DNA from: Duganella sp. Leaf126
Lineage (GTDB): Bacteria; Pseudomonadota; Gammaproteobacteria; Burkholderiales; Burkholderiaceae_D
DNA: 64,000 nucleotides
NCBI RefSeq assembly: GCF_001423125.1
Contig: NZ_LMNW01000001.1
Span: 267,944-331,943 of the forward strand
Direction of reading: 5' to 3'
The position numbers and the translations under genes are program-made. The number at the start of each line of letters is the position of its first letter. Within the stretch, counting starts at the first letter, position 1. Below, in pieces: positions 1 through 7,988 of the stretch. Under the pieces are notes generated by a model. The model was not told the origin of the DNA. It ran no database searches and worked only from the letters and a program-made list of their open reading frames with translations.

Positions 1-191
1 ATGACGGCGGCAGCCACCGAGCGCCGGCCGCCGACCTCGCTCAGCAGGCGCAGATACAGGGGCCAGCTCGAGATGGTGATCGCACAGGCGAACAGGATCG
101 CGGCCACGAACGGGCGCAGCACGATCAGGCAGCCGATGACGAGCAGGATGACGGCAGCGAGCCGGGTAAACGGTTGAAAGCGTTGGCGCAT
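1..191 (-). CDS. AI-2E family transporter (PerM/YdiK-like), N-terminal part, cut by window edge
   Basis: Only the first 63 codons are inside the window. They encode a short basic N-terminus (MRQRFQPFTR), a first membrane helix at about residues 11-30, and a second hydrophobic stretch ending in a SSWPLYLRLL segment. This pattern of two early helices followed by a W-P-x-x-x-R-L segment is what AI-2E family permeases of the YdiK type begin with. The ATG at 191 has a GGAG ribosome binding site six bases upstream and lies 27 bases after the sco stop, so it is probably the last gene of the heme/oxidase assembly operon. The family exports varied small solutes; the AI-2 name should not be taken as a substrate. 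The missing C-terminus limits the call. Confidence 0.7.
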   Translation of the reverse strand, partial: MRQRFQPFTRLAAVILLVIGCLIVLRPFVAAILFACAITISSWPLYLRLLSEVGGRRSVAAAV

Positions 192-218
192 GCCGGCTCC
201 GGGGCGGATGGACAGTGG

Positions 219-803
219 TTACAGCAGCTGCTCGATATCGTGCACGATGGCGGCCTGCCCCTTGGCGTGCGGCACCATCAGGCGCACCTTGCCGTTCTTG
301 TCGAAGATGTAGCTGGCGGCCGTATGGTCCACCGTGTAGTTGGCGGCATCGACGCCGGGCACCTTGGCGTAGAAGATCTTGAATTCCTTGGCCACCTTTG
401 CCGTCTGCTCGGGCGTGCCATACAGGCCGATGAAGCGCGGGTCGAACGTGGGCACGTATTGCGCCAGCAGCGGCTGGGTGTCGCGCTCGGGATCGACAGT
501 GACGAACAGCACCTGCACCTGGTCCGCCTTCGGACCGAGCGCCTTCATCACGCCGGCCATTTCGGCCATGGTGGTGGGACAGACGTCGGGACACTGGGTG
601 TAGCCGAAGAACATCACCACCACCTTGCCGCGGAAATCGGCCAGCGTGCGCGGCTTGCCCGTGTGGTCGGTCAGGGCGAAGTCGCGCGCAAAGGCAGCGC
701 CGGTGATGTCGACATTCTGGAAGCTCTGCGGCGCAGCCTTCTCGCCGCAGCCGGCCAGCAACATGGAAATGGCCAGCACGGCCGTGGCAACGAGTGTCTT
801 CAT
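219..803 (-). CDS. sco: SCO1/SenC copper chaperone for cytochrome c oxidase (lipoprotein)
   Basis: A 194-residue thioredoxin-fold protein that delivers copper to the CuA site of oxidase subunit II. It begins with a lipoprotein signal peptide whose lipobox LAGC places the lipidated cysteine at residue 19, so it is membrane-anchored and faces the periplasm. The copper-binding motif CPDVC is at residues 71-75, and the third ligand histidine is residue 160 in VDHTAASY. All three ligands are present, so it should be functional. The frame is open far upstream, but the ATG at 803 gives the signal peptide and overlaps the ctaB stop in an ATGA arrangement, which suggests translational coupling. It sits with ctaA, ctaB and SURF1, as expected for oxidase assembly. 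Confidence 0.93.
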   Translation of the reverse strand: MKTLVATAVLAISMLLAGCGEKAAPQSFQNVDITGAAFARDFALTDHTGKPRTLADFRGKVVVMFFGYTQCPDVCPTTMAEMAGVMKALGPKADQVQVLFVTVDPERDTQPLLAQYVPTFDPRFIGLYGTPEQTAKVAKEFKIFYAKVPGVDAANYTVDHTAASYIFDKNGKVRLMVPHAKGQAAIVHDIEQLL

Positions 804-1690
804 ATCTTGATGTAGTGGTCCACCAGCAGCGCGGCAAACAGCAAGCCCAGGTACATGATCGACCAGGCAAACGCCTTGCGGGCCACCTGGTCGGAATAAT
901 GGCGATACACCTTCCAAGAATGGCGCAGGAAGATCGCATTGAGGATGATGGCAGAAACCAGATAAATCAGGCCGCTCATTTGCACCACGTACGGCAGCAC
1001 CGTGGTGGCGGCCAGCGCGATCGAATACAGCCACACGTGGAACTGGGTGTACGCCATGCCGTGGGTGACCGGCAGCATCGGCAGGCCAGACTTGGCGTAA
1101 TCGTCGCGGCGGTACAGCGCCAGGGCCCAGAAGTGCGGCGGGGTCCAGACGAAGATGATCATCACCAGCAGCCACGCTTCGGCCGGCACCTCGTTGGCCA
1201 CGGCAGCCCAGCCCAGCGCCGGCGGCATGGCGCCCGACAGGCCGCCGATTACGATGTTCTGCGGCGTGGCCGGTTTCAGTATCATCGTGTAGATCACGGC
1301 GTAGCCGACAAAGCTGAAGAACGTCAGCCACATCGTGAGCGGATTGACCAGAGCGTACAGGATCCACATGCCGGCGCCACCGACCAGCAGCGAAAACACC
1401 ACGGTCTCGCCGACCGTGATGTCGCCCATGGCGTTCGGGCGGCGCGCGGTACGGGCCATGCGGGCGTCGATCTCGCGCTCGGCCAGGCAGTTGACGGCAA
1501 AGGCGGCGCTGGTCAGCAGGAAGATGCCCAGCGTGGCCGGCAGCGCCACGCGCCAGTCCGGAATGCCATCGGTCGCCAGGAACATGCCGATGATGGCGCA
1601 AAACACCGCCATCTGGGTGATGCGCGGCTTGGTCAGCGCCCAGAACTGCGCGGCGCGGTGGGAGGGTTTGGTCAGAGTATGCGTGGTCAT
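800..1690 (-). CDS. ctaB: Protoheme IX farnesyltransferase (heme O synthase)
   Basis: A 296-residue integral membrane prenyltransferase of the UbiA superfamily that adds a farnesyl group to heme B to make heme O, the precursor of heme A. Many hydrophobic helices are visible. The aspartate-rich substrate motif is [19 protein letters not shown] at about residues 64-82, and a second polar loop [10 protein letters not shown] follows near residue 200. Length is normal for the family. It lies 42 bases after ctaA (heme A synthase) and overlaps sco by four bases, so the last two steps of heme A synthesis and copper delivery are co-transcribed. Confidence 0.95.
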   Translation of the reverse strand: MTTHTLTKPSHRAAQFWALTKPRITQMAVFCAIIGMFLATDGIPDWRVALPATLGIFLLTSAAFAVNCLAEREIDARMARTARRPNAMGDITVGETVVFSLLVGGAGMWILYALVNPLTMWLTFFSFVGYAVIYTMILKPATPQNIVIGGLSGAMPPALGWAAVANEVPAEAWLLVMIIFVWTPPHFWALALYRRDDYAKSGLPMLPVTHGMAYTQFHVWLYSIALAATTVLPYVVQMSGLIYLVSAIILNAIFLRHSWKVYRHYSDQVARKAFAWSIMYLGLLFAALLVDHYIKI

Positions 1691-1732
1691 GGTGTGTGCT
1701 CGCAGCGGACGGCGCCGCCAACGGGACGCAAT

Positions 1733-2896
1733 CTATTGCTGCTTCAACGGTAAAGTGTGCGGCAAACCGGCACTTGAAGCTGCTTTTTTGGCAAGATCGT
1801 GCTGGAATTTAGCCTTGTAGTTTAACACGGTCAGCAAAAGTACCAGCAGCGCCGCCCCGGCGTTATGCAGCACGGCGATCGTCAGCGGGAAGCTGAAGTA
1901 GATCGTGGCCAGGCCGGTGGCGATCTGCGCGGCCAGCACCATGGCGATGTAACGGGCGGTTTTGTGCAGCACGACATTGTCCCAGGCGCGCCAGGCCGTG
2001 TAGCCGGCCACCAGCGCCACGATGAAGCCGGCGTTGCGGTGCACCCAGTGGATGGCCGTCAAGGCCGCGAACGGAATGTAATGACCGGCAGCGGTTTTAC
2101 CCAGCTCGCGCCACAGCGTGAAACCGTGTTCGAAGTCCATCGGCGGCACCAGCTTGCCGCCGCAGAGCGGGAAGTCGGTGCAGGCCAGCGTCGCATAGTT
2201 GGTACTGACCCAGCCGCCGAGCGCCAGCTGCACCAGCAGCAGAGCTGCAGAGAGGCCGGCCAGCCAGCGGATCTTGCGCATTGCCGTGGGCGAGCCGGAC
2301 AGCGTGCGCACCGGCGCAATCAGCTGGTTCTGGCGGCCGCCATACCACGCCAGCAGCGCCAGCAGGCCCATGCCGAGCAGCAAATGGGTGGTGACGATCA
2401 CCGGCTGCAGCTTGAGGGTGACGGTCCAGGCGCCGAATGCTCCCTGCAGACAGACGAAGAAAAATAAGAAGGTCGGCATGGCGGGATGGTATTCGGGCCG
2501 CGTGCCGCGCGACTTGCGCCACTGGTACCAGGCCTGGGCCATCATCGCCACGATCAGCACGCCGATGGTCATGGCCAGGTAGCGGTGGATCATCTCGATC
2601 CAGGCCTTGGCCACGGTGACCGGGCCGGTCGGGTTCAGGGTTTCGGCGGCAACGATCTCGGCGTGGGCCAGGAACGGATTGGCAGCGCCGTAGCAGCCGG
2701 GCCAGTCCGGGCAGCCGAGACCGGAATCGGTGAGCCGGGTGAACGCGCCGAACACGATCAAATCGAGCGTGAGGAACACGGCCACCCACACCAGCTTGCG
2801 GTACTTGTTGGCGTCGGACGAGGTCCAGACCAGCGACAGCGGCAGCAGCGCCACCAAGAGCGCCGTGATGGCCATTTGAGCGAGAGTCAGGTGCAT
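1733..2896 (-). CDS. ctaA: Heme A synthase (COX15/CtaA family)
   Basis: A 387-residue multi-pass membrane protein that oxidises the C8 methyl of heme O to a formyl group, giving heme A. The N-terminal conserved block GAFTRLTDSGLGCPDWPGCYG-like sequence (residues about 51-71) and its repeat in the second half (GGWVSTNYATLACTDFPLCGG region) are characteristic of the COX15 duplication, as are the histidines MIHRYLA and AIHWVHRN. The ATG at 2896 lies five bases after the SCO-like gene, so the two are tightly linked. It precedes ctaB in the same orientation. Confidence 0.95.
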   Translation of the reverse strand: MHLTLAQMAITALLVALLPLSLVWTSSDANKYRKLVWVAVFLTLDLIVFGAFTRLTDSGLGCPDWPGCYGAANPFLAHAEIVAAETLNPTGPVTVAKAWIEMIHRYLAMTIGVLIVAMMAQAWYQWRKSRGTRPEYHPAMPTFLFFFVCLQGAFGAWTVTLKLQPVIVTTHLLLGMGLLALLAWYGGRQNQLIAPVRTLSGSPTAMRKIRWLAGLSAALLLVQLALGGWVSTNYATLACTDFPLCGGKLVPPMDFEHGFTLWRELGKTAAGHYIPFAALTAIHWVHRNAGFIVALVAGYTAWRAWDNVVLHKTARYIAMVLAAQIATGLATIYFSFPLTIAVLHNAGAALLVLLLTVLNYKAKFQHDLAKKAASSAGLPHTLPLKQQ

Positions 2897-2901
2897 CGTG
2901 G

Positions 2902-3534
2902 TTATCCTATGGCCGAAGCCTTGAGCAGTTTGGCGAGATCCTTGCTGACCCGGGCCGCCCTGGCGGTGTCGCTGGACACCGCCCCTTGCGGGAAGCGCAT
3001 CATCAGGTTGCCGAGCGGGTCGATCAGGTAGACATAGCTGGCGGCCGCTGCGCCCTGCTCCACCGGCAGCCAGTGGGCCACGGTTGCTGCCGGCGCGCGC
3101 AGCATGCGGGTGCCGTCATTCACGCGGATCAGCATGGTGTCGAGCGGCGCCTCGTCGGTGATCAGCCAGACCCGCTCGATGCGGTCCATGGCCTTGCCCT
3201 GCATGGTGCGCAGCTGGCGCATGGCAAACAGCTGGTCCTGGCAGTCCTGACGGCAGTCGGACGGCCCCACCTTGAGCATGATCCACTTGCCGCGATAATC
3301 GGCCAGCGACGCCGGACTGCCGTCGAGCTGGCGGCTGGCCATGGCCGGGATCGGGTACTGGCGCGGGTCGAGCAGGGTGCCGTAGTTGGTCTGGCCGCCC
3401 TGCGGTTTGACCACGTAGTACATGAAGTACGACGCCAGCAGCGGCGCCGCGCACACGGCGATCACCAGCAGCAGCTTCCAGCGTCCGCGCGCGGTCTGTT
3501 TAGTGTTGGCCTGATTTTCCACGTCTGAACCCAT
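2902..3534 (-). CDS. SCO-like membrane-anchored thioredoxin-fold protein, degenerate copper site
   Basis: A 210-residue protein with one N-terminal membrane helix (residues about 20-41) and a periplasmic thioredoxin-like domain. A CRQDC motif at residues 94-98 matches the CxxxC of SCO proteins in position, following LADYRGKWIMLKVGPSD. The SCO histidine appears to be lost: the block ASYVYLIDPLGN aligns with the [10 protein letters not shown] block of the nearby SCO, and the position just before it is alanine instead of histidine. Proteins like this are usually annotated only as oxidase-associated transmembrane proteins. The start is uncertain: ATG at 3534 overlaps SURF1 by 35 bases and lacks a clear ribosome binding site, and a GTG at 3522 is possible. 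A role in oxidase assembly is inferred from context. Confidence 0.8.
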   Translation of the reverse strand: MGSDVENQANTKQTARGRWKLLLVIAVCAAPLLASYFMYYVVKPQGGQTNYGTLLDPRQYPIPAMASRQLDGSPASLADYRGKWIMLKVGPSDCRQDCQDQLFAMRQLRTMQGKAMDRIERVWLITDEAPLDTMLIRVNDGTRMLRAPAATVAHWLPVEQGAAAASYVYLIDPLGNLMMRFPQGAVSSDTARAARVSKDLAKLLKASAIG

Positions 3535-4237
3535 TTGCGACAAAGAAGATGACTGCCATCGCCGCCAGCGCATACCACTGGAAGGCATAGCCCTGGTGTT
3601 TTTCGGGATTCATGCCCGAGGCCGGCCACTCGCGGCCCATGCGCAGGTCGTCGCCGCCGGGGCGCGCAGGCGCGCTTTGCAGCAGCACGAACGGCGCCAT
3701 GGCCAGCCCGCTGGCCCGGGCCACCTGCAGCGGCCCGGCATTTTGCACGATGGCGCCCGCCGTCAGCGCCGGGCCGGCGCCCAGTTCCAGCACGTGACCG
3801 GAATCGCGCCGCGCCACGCCTTCCACCGTGACCGTGCCGGCCGGGGTGTCGAACGCGGGCAGCCTGGTGCGCGCCAGCGGATCGCGCGGCAGCCAGCCGC
3901 GCTGCACCAGCACGTGCAGGGACGAGCCGGCTATCCGCAGCGGCATCAGCAGGTAAAAGCCGGCGCGGCCCTGGTACGGGCGGTTGTCGAGGTACACGGG
4001 CCAATCGCGCACGAACTGGCCGCTGACGGTCACGTGCCGGAATTCGACGTCGGCCACAGCGCGCGGCGCGCCGGTCAGCACCAGCGGTGCGCTGGCAGCG
4101 CCCTGCGCCAGGCGCGCCCGGGTGGCGATTTTTTCGTCGGCGCGGCGTTCCTGCCAGTTACCGAGCGATATACCGAGCGCCACCACCAGCACCGTGGCGA
4201 TGAACGGACTCCATGTGAATCGGAAGGCAATCGGCAT
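3500..4237 (-). CDS. SURF1 family oxidase assembly protein
   Basis: A 245-residue protein with the SURF1 layout: one membrane helix near the N-terminus (about residues 10-27), a large periplasmic domain, and one helix at the C-terminus (ALAAMAVIFFVANGF). Recognisable SURF1 segments include LGNWQERRADEK after the first helix, and DNRPYQGRAGFYLLMPL with VLVQRGWLPR in the middle. SURF1 helps insert heme A into subunit I. This gene starts the second half of the oxidase region and is divergent from the DUF2909 gene, with only 34 bases between the starts, so its promoter must overlap that gap. It overlaps the downstream SCO-like gene. Confidence 0.9.
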   Translation of the reverse strand: MPIAFRFTWSPFIATVLVVALGISLGNWQERRADEKIATRARLAQGAASAPLVLTGAPRAVADVEFRHVTVSGQFVRDWPVYLDNRPYQGRAGFYLLMPLRIAGSSLHVLVQRGWLPRDPLARTRLPAFDTPAGTVTVEGVARRDSGHVLELGAGPALTAGAIVQNAGPLQVARASGLAMAPFVLLQSAPARPGGDDLRMGREWPASGMNPEKHQGYAFQWYALAAMAVIFFVANGFRRGKSGQH

Positions 4238-4271
4238 TACAATGAAGCCTCATTCATCTCGCGGCCCTGTC

Positions 4272-4472
4272 ATGAAAATTGTCGTCGCCATCGCGTTTGT
4301 CCTGATCATCGGCAGCCTCGGCGCCGCGCTGTTTTTCCTCATGCGCGACAAGGGCAAGAGCAACAACACGGTGCGCGCGCTGGCGGTGCGGGTGGGCCTG
4401 TCGATCGCCCTGTTCGTGATGATCCTCGTGGCCTACAAGCTCGGCTATATTCAGCCTACCGGGCTGCGCTGA
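4272..4472 (+). CDS. DUF2909-type twin transmembrane protein
   Basis: A 66-residue protein with two predicted membrane helices (residues about 2-23 and 38-56) separated by a short basic loop (MRDKGKSNNTVR). Size and pattern fit the twin transmembrane DUF2909 family found beside SURF1 in oxidase loci of beta- and gammaproteobacteria. It is the only plus-strand gene in the oxidase block, sitting between the ctaE terminator and SURF1. The ATG at 4272 is chosen because upstream in-frame codons would run into SURF1. Its biochemical role is unknown; an oxidase assembly or stability role is inferred from position only. Confidence 0.85.
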   Translation: MKIVVAIAFVLIIGSLGAALFFLMRDKGKSNNTVRALAVRVGLSIALFVMILVAYKLGYIQPTGLR

Positions 4473-4474
4473 CA

Positions 4475-4518
4475 CTGCAACGAATCTGCAACGACGCTGC
4501 AACGAATCTACAACAAAA
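4475..4518. repeat. Four tandem copies of an 11-bp repeat
   Basis: Directly after the DUF2909 stop there are four head-to-tail units: CTGCAACGAAT, CTGCAACGACG, CTGCAACGAAT and a degenerate CTACAACAAAA. The array abuts the ctaE terminator hairpin. It is non-coding on both strands as far as I can see. It could be slipped-strand amplification without function. Confidence 0.8.
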
Positions 4519-4548
4519 CGGCCGCACCGGACATTCCGCGTGCGGCCG
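4519..4548 (-). terminator. Terminator of the ctaC-ctaE operon
   Basis: A perfect 9-bp stem (CGGCCGCAC pairing with GTGCGGCCG) with a 12-base loop. Read on the minus strand it is followed by TTTTGTTG, about 45 bases downstream of the ctaE stop. On the plus strand no T run follows, so it mainly serves the minus strand, although the DUF2909 transcript also ends here. Confidence 0.7.
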
Positions 4549-4593
4549 TGAGCATTATAGCGCCGTTGTCCGGGCCTGGCGGGCGGCCCGCGA

Positions 4594-5454
4594 TTACAGC
4601 CAGTAGATCACCACGTACAGGCCCAGCCACACCACGTCGACGAAGTGCCAGTACCAGGCCGCGCCCTCGAAGGCGAAGTGGTGGTCCGGTGTGAAATGTC
4701 CCTTGAGCACCCGGTACAGCACCACCGACAGCATGATCGCGCCCATCGTCACGTGGAAGCCGTGGAAACCGGTCAGCATGAAGAAGGTCGAGCCGTAGAT
4801 GCCGGACGTCAGCTTGAGGTTGAGCTCGGTGTAAGCATGGATGTACTCGTAGGCCTGGAAGCCCATGAAGGTGGCGCCGAGCACGATGGTGGCAAACAGC
4901 CAGATTGCCGTCTGCGCCCGGTGGCCGGCGCGCAGCGCGTGGTGGGCGATGGTGAGCGTGACGCCGGACGTCAGCAGCAAGGCGGTATTGATGGTGGGGA
5001 TGGGGAACGGCCCCATGGTGCGGAATTCATCGACCGTGCCGGCCGGGCTGGCGCCGCCCCAGTGCGCGGCAAAGTCGGGCCAGATGAATTTATGGTCGAT
5101 GTCGCCGAGCCAGGGCATCGAGATCACGCGCGCATAGAACAGCGCACCGAAAAAGGCGCCGAAGAACATCACTTCCGAGACGATGAACCATGCCATCGAC
5201 CAGCGGAACGAATAGTCGATGCGCTGGCTGTACAAGCCGCCCTCGGACTCGCCAATGGCGTCGCCGAACCAGCAGTACAGCACGGCGATAAGACCGGCCA
5301 GACCCAGCAGGTTGGCCGGCATGCCCCAGGCCACATCGTTGACCCAGGCCGAGGCGCCGGCCATGGTCACCAGCAGCGCGATGCCCGCCAGCAGCGGCCA
5401 GCGCGACGGCCCGGGCACGAAGTAGTACGGTGCTGCGGTGTTGTGTGCGCTCAT
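4594..5454 (-). CDS. ctaE: Cytochrome c oxidase subunit III
   Basis: A 286-residue membrane protein with seven hydrophobic helices, the third core subunit of the aa3/caa3 oxidase. Family segments are clear: YSQRIDYSFRWSMAWFIVSEVMFFGAFF-like block at residues about 75-103, GSTFFMLTGFHGFHVTMGA near residues 225-243, and the C-terminal FEGAAWYWHFVDVVWL block. The ATG at 5454 is preceded by AAGGAG. It is the last gene of the oxidase structural operon and is followed by an intrinsic terminator. Confidence 0.96.
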   Translation of the reverse strand: MSAHNTAAPYYFVPGPSRWPLLAGIALLVTMAGASAWVNDVAWGMPANLLGLAGLIAVLYCWFGDAIGESEGGLYSQRIDYSFRWSMAWFIVSEVMFFGAFFGALFYARVISMPWLGDIDHKFIWPDFAAHWGGASPAGTVDEFRTMGPFPIPTINTALLLTSGVTLTIAHHALRAGHRAQTAIWLFATIVLGATFMGFQAYEYIHAYTELNLKLTSGIYGSTFFMLTGFHGFHVTMGAIMLSVVLYRVLKGHFTPDHHFAFEGAAWYWHFVDVVWLGLYVVIYWL

Positions 5455-5482
5455 CTCGATCTCCTTGTCATTTTTGTCAGGA

Positions 5483-5692
5483 CTATTTCGCTACCGCCCA
5501 CTGCACGGCCAGGATCAGCAGCCCGATGAACAGGGCCACGGCGATCAGCGCCGCAATCACGATGTGCACCGGGTTGAGCCGCGCGTCATCGTGGTCGAAA
5601 TCACGTTTGCGGCGCAGTCCGAAAAACGACCACAGCACCGCTTTCAACGAGTACAGAAACGACGCCGGCGGCTTGTGGTTCATTTCATCCAT
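5483..5692 (-). CDS. DUF2970 small membrane protein
   Basis: A 69-residue protein with a soluble N-terminal half (FLYSLKAVLWSFFGLRRKRD) and one C-terminal membrane helix (about residues 42-64). The SLKAVLWSFFGLRR segment is typical of DUF2970, a family encoded inside betaproteobacterial cta operons. The ATG at 5692 overlaps the ctaG stop as TGATG, which suggests coupled translation; a GTG one codon upstream and an ATG at 5683 are alternatives. Function is unknown; oxidase biogenesis is inferred from the invariant neighbourhood. Confidence 0.82.
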   Translation of the reverse strand: MDEMNHKPPASFLYSLKAVLWSFFGLRRKRDFDHDDARLNPVHIVIAALIAVALFIGLLILAVQWAVAK

Positions 5693-6246
5693 CACCGCGC
5701 CGCCGTCTTGTCCAGGCCGCCCACTTCAAAGAACGTGTACGACAAGGTGATGGTTTTCACGTCGCGCGGCAGCTTGGGGTCGATGTAGAACATCACCGGC
5801 ATCTGCCGCGCCTCGTTCGGTTTCAGGGCTTGCTGGCGGAAGCAGAAGCACTCGACCTTCTTAAAATGCTGCATGGCGTTCTGCGGCGCGTAACTCGGGA
5901 TCGCCTGCGCGGCCACGTCGCGGTTCAGGCGGTTGACCACCTCGTAGGTGACGCTGGCCAGCTGGCCCGGATGCACGGTCATCGAGGCCACCGTGGGCCG
6001 GAACCGGTACGGCCCCTGGCTGTTGGCGTCGAACTCGATGGTGATGGTGCGGGTCGCATCGACCTGCGTGTTCTTGTCGTAGGCAACCGTGCCGTCCTTT
6101 TGCGTGAGCACGTTCAGCCCCAGCGCTTCGCAGATCTGGCGGTAGAACGGGTTCAGCGCATAGGCGAAACCGAACATCACCACGGCCGTCACCAGCAGCT
6201 TGGACAGCATGGTGCGGTTCAGTCCGGAGGCGCCGTGTGTGCTCAT
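5692..6246 (-). CDS. ctaG: Cytochrome c oxidase assembly protein CtaG (Cox11)
   Basis: A 184-residue copper chaperone that supplies CuB to oxidase subunit I. It has one N-terminal membrane helix (about residues 13-30, with the conserved FAYALNPFYRQICEALGL junction) and a periplasmic beta-sheet domain. The copper motif ECFCF is at residues 132-136, so both ligand cysteines (133 and 135) are present. Length is normal. It follows the 34-residue assembly peptide by one base and overlaps the DUF2970 gene by one base. Confidence 0.95.
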   Translation of the reverse strand: MSTHGASGLNRTMLSKLLVTAVVMFGFAYALNPFYRQICEALGLNVLTQKDGTVAYDKNTQVDATRTITIEFDANSQGPYRFRPTVASMTVHPGQLASVTYEVVNRLNRDVAAQAIPSYAPQNAMQHFKKVECFCFRQQALKPNEARQMPVMFYIDPKLPRDVKTITLSYTFFEVGGLDKTAAR

Positions 6247-6247
6247 G

Positions 6248-6352
6248 TCAGCTCAGCCAGATGCGCTTGACGAACACGGACAGGAAGAACAGCACGGCCA
6301 GGCCAGCCAGCAGCAGGGCCAGCCGCGTGTTCTCGGGTTTTTTTGCGCTCAT
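6248..6352 (-). CDS. Cytochrome oxidase small assembly protein (34 aa)
   Basis: A 34-residue peptide starting MSAKKPENTRLALLL and ending VFVKRIWLS, with one membrane helix between a positively charged N-terminus and a basic end. It lies ten bases after ctaD and one base before ctaG, in the same direction. The size, the sequence ending in KRIWL and this exact slot match the small assembly peptide annotated in Burkholderiales cta operons. It is too short for most ORF filters and easily missed. A role in subunit I/CuB assembly is inferred from the family name and position. Confidence 0.8.
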   Translation of the reverse strand: MSAKKPENTRLALLLAGLAVLFFLSVFVKRIWLS

Positions 6353-6362
6353 GGCAGCGGGC

Positions 6363-7964
6363 CTATTTGAACTGCGGCGGCGTTTCGAACGTGTGGAACG
6401 GCGCCGGCGACGGCACGGTCCATTCGAGCCCTTCCGCGCCCTCCCATGGCTTGGCCTCGGCTTTCTTGCCGCCGCGGATGGTCGGAATCACCACGCCGAA
6501 CAGGAAGAATACCTGCGACAGGCCGAAGCCGAAGGCGCCGATGGTGGCGATCATGTTGAAGTCGGTGAACTGCGCCGAGTAATCGGCATAGCGGCGCGGC
6601 ATGCCGGCCAGGCCCAGGAAGTGCATCGGGAAGAAGGTGACGTTGAACGAGATCAGCGACAGCCAGAAGTGGGCCTTGCCCATGGTTTCGTTGTACATAT
6701 GGCCGGTCCACTTGGGCGACCAGTAGTAAAAGCCGGCAAACAGGGCGAACAGCGAGCCGGCCACCAGCACGTAATGGAAGTGCGCCACCACGTAATACGT
6801 GTCCTGAAGCTGGATGTCGATCGGCGTCACCGCCAGGATCAGGCCGGTGAAGCCGCCGATCGTGAACACGAAAATGAAGCCGACCGTAAATAGCATCGGC
6901 GTCTCGAAGGTCATCGAGCCCTTCCACATGGTGGCGATCCAGTTGAACACCTTCACGCCGGTCGGCACCGCGATCAGCATGGTGGCGTACATGAAGAACA
7001 GCTGCGACGTCACCGGCATGCCGGTGGTAAACATGTGGTGGGCCCAGACGATGAACGACAGGATGGCGATCGACGCGGTGGCGTACACCATCGAGGCGTA
7101 GCCGAACAGCTGCTTGCGGGCAAAGGCCGGCAGGATCTGTGAGACGATGCCGAACGCCGGCAGGATCATGATGTAGACCTCGGGGTGGCCGAAGAACCAG
7201 AAGATGTGCTGGTACATCACCGGGTCGCCACCGGCGGCGGCGTTGAAGAAGGTGGTGCCGAAATGACGGTCGGTCAGGGTCATGGTGATGGCGCCGGCCA
7301 GCACCGGCATCACCAGGATCAGCAGGTAGGCCGTGATCAGCCAGGTCCAGCAGAACATCGGCATCTTCATCAGCGTCATGCCGGGTGCGCGCATATTGAG
7401 GATGGTGACGATGATGTTGATCGAGCCCATGATCGACGAGGCGCCCATCAGGTGCATGGCGAAGATGGCCATGTCCATGCCCGGCCCCATCTGGGTGGAC
7501 AGCGGCGCATACAGGGTCCAGCCGGCGGCGGTGGCGCCGCCCGGCACCAGGAACGACGTGGCCAGCAGCAGCGCGGCCGGCGGCAGCAGCCAGAACGAGA
7601 AGTTGTTCATGCGCGCGAACGCCATGTCGGAAGCGCCGATCTGCAGCGGGATCATCCAGTTGGCGAAGCCGACGAAGGCCGGCATGATGGCGCCGAACAC
7701 CATCACCAGGCCGTGCATGGTGGTGAGCTGGTTGAAGAATTCGGGCTGGAAGAATTGCAGGCCGGGGTGGAACAGCTCGCTGCGGATCAGCAGCGCCAGC
7801 ACCCCGCCCGACAGCAGCATGACGAACGAGAACCACAGGTACAGGGTGCCGATATCTTTGTGGTTGGTGGCGAACAGCCAGCGCTTGAGGCCGGTCGGAT
7901 GGTCGTGGGCGTGATCGTGGGCGTGGTCATGCGCATGACCGTGGTCGATGGTGCTAGTGCTCAT
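6363..7964 (-). CDS. ctaD: Cytochrome c oxidase subunit I
   Basis: A 533-residue heme-copper oxidase core subunit with 12 helices that binds heme a and the heme a3-CuB centre. Hallmarks: [14 protein letters not shown] near residue 260 (CuB histidine, cross-linked tyrosine and the D-channel glutamate type of A1 oxidases), [10 protein letters not shown] (further CuB histidines), and the C-terminal [17 protein letters not shown] heme-ligand block. The N-terminus carries an unusual histidine run ([15 protein letters not shown], residues about 8-22). The ATG at 7964 has an AGGAG site. It is 24 bases downstream of ctaC. Confidence 0.97.
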   Translation of the reverse strand: MSTSTIDHGHAHDHAHDHAHDHPTGLKRWLFATNHKDIGTLYLWFSFVMLLSGGVLALLIRSELFHPGLQFFQPEFFNQLTTMHGLVMVFGAIMPAFVGFANWMIPLQIGASDMAFARMNNFSFWLLPPAALLLATSFLVPGGATAAGWTLYAPLSTQMGPGMDMAIFAMHLMGASSIMGSINIIVTILNMRAPGMTLMKMPMFCWTWLITAYLLILVMPVLAGAITMTLTDRHFGTTFFNAAAGGDPVMYQHIFWFFGHPEVYIMILPAFGIVSQILPAFARKQLFGYASMVYATASIAILSFIVWAHHMFTTGMPVTSQLFFMYATMLIAVPTGVKVFNWIATMWKGSMTFETPMLFTVGFIFVFTIGGFTGLILAVTPIDIQLQDTYYVVAHFHYVLVAGSLFALFAGFYYWSPKWTGHMYNETMGKAHFWLSLISFNVTFFPMHFLGLAGMPRRYADYSAQFTDFNMIATIGAFGFGLSQVFFLFGVVIPTIRGGKKAEAKPWEGAEGLEWTVPSPAPFHTFETPPQFK

Positions 7965-7988
7965 GGTGTCTCCTGCTGTCCTGCTGGA

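Noticed and set aside
219..1721. A 500-codon frame that would fuse sco to sequence inside ctaB
   Set aside because: The upstream part is an out-of-frame shadow of ctaB. The ATG at 803 gives a correct lipoprotein signal peptide.
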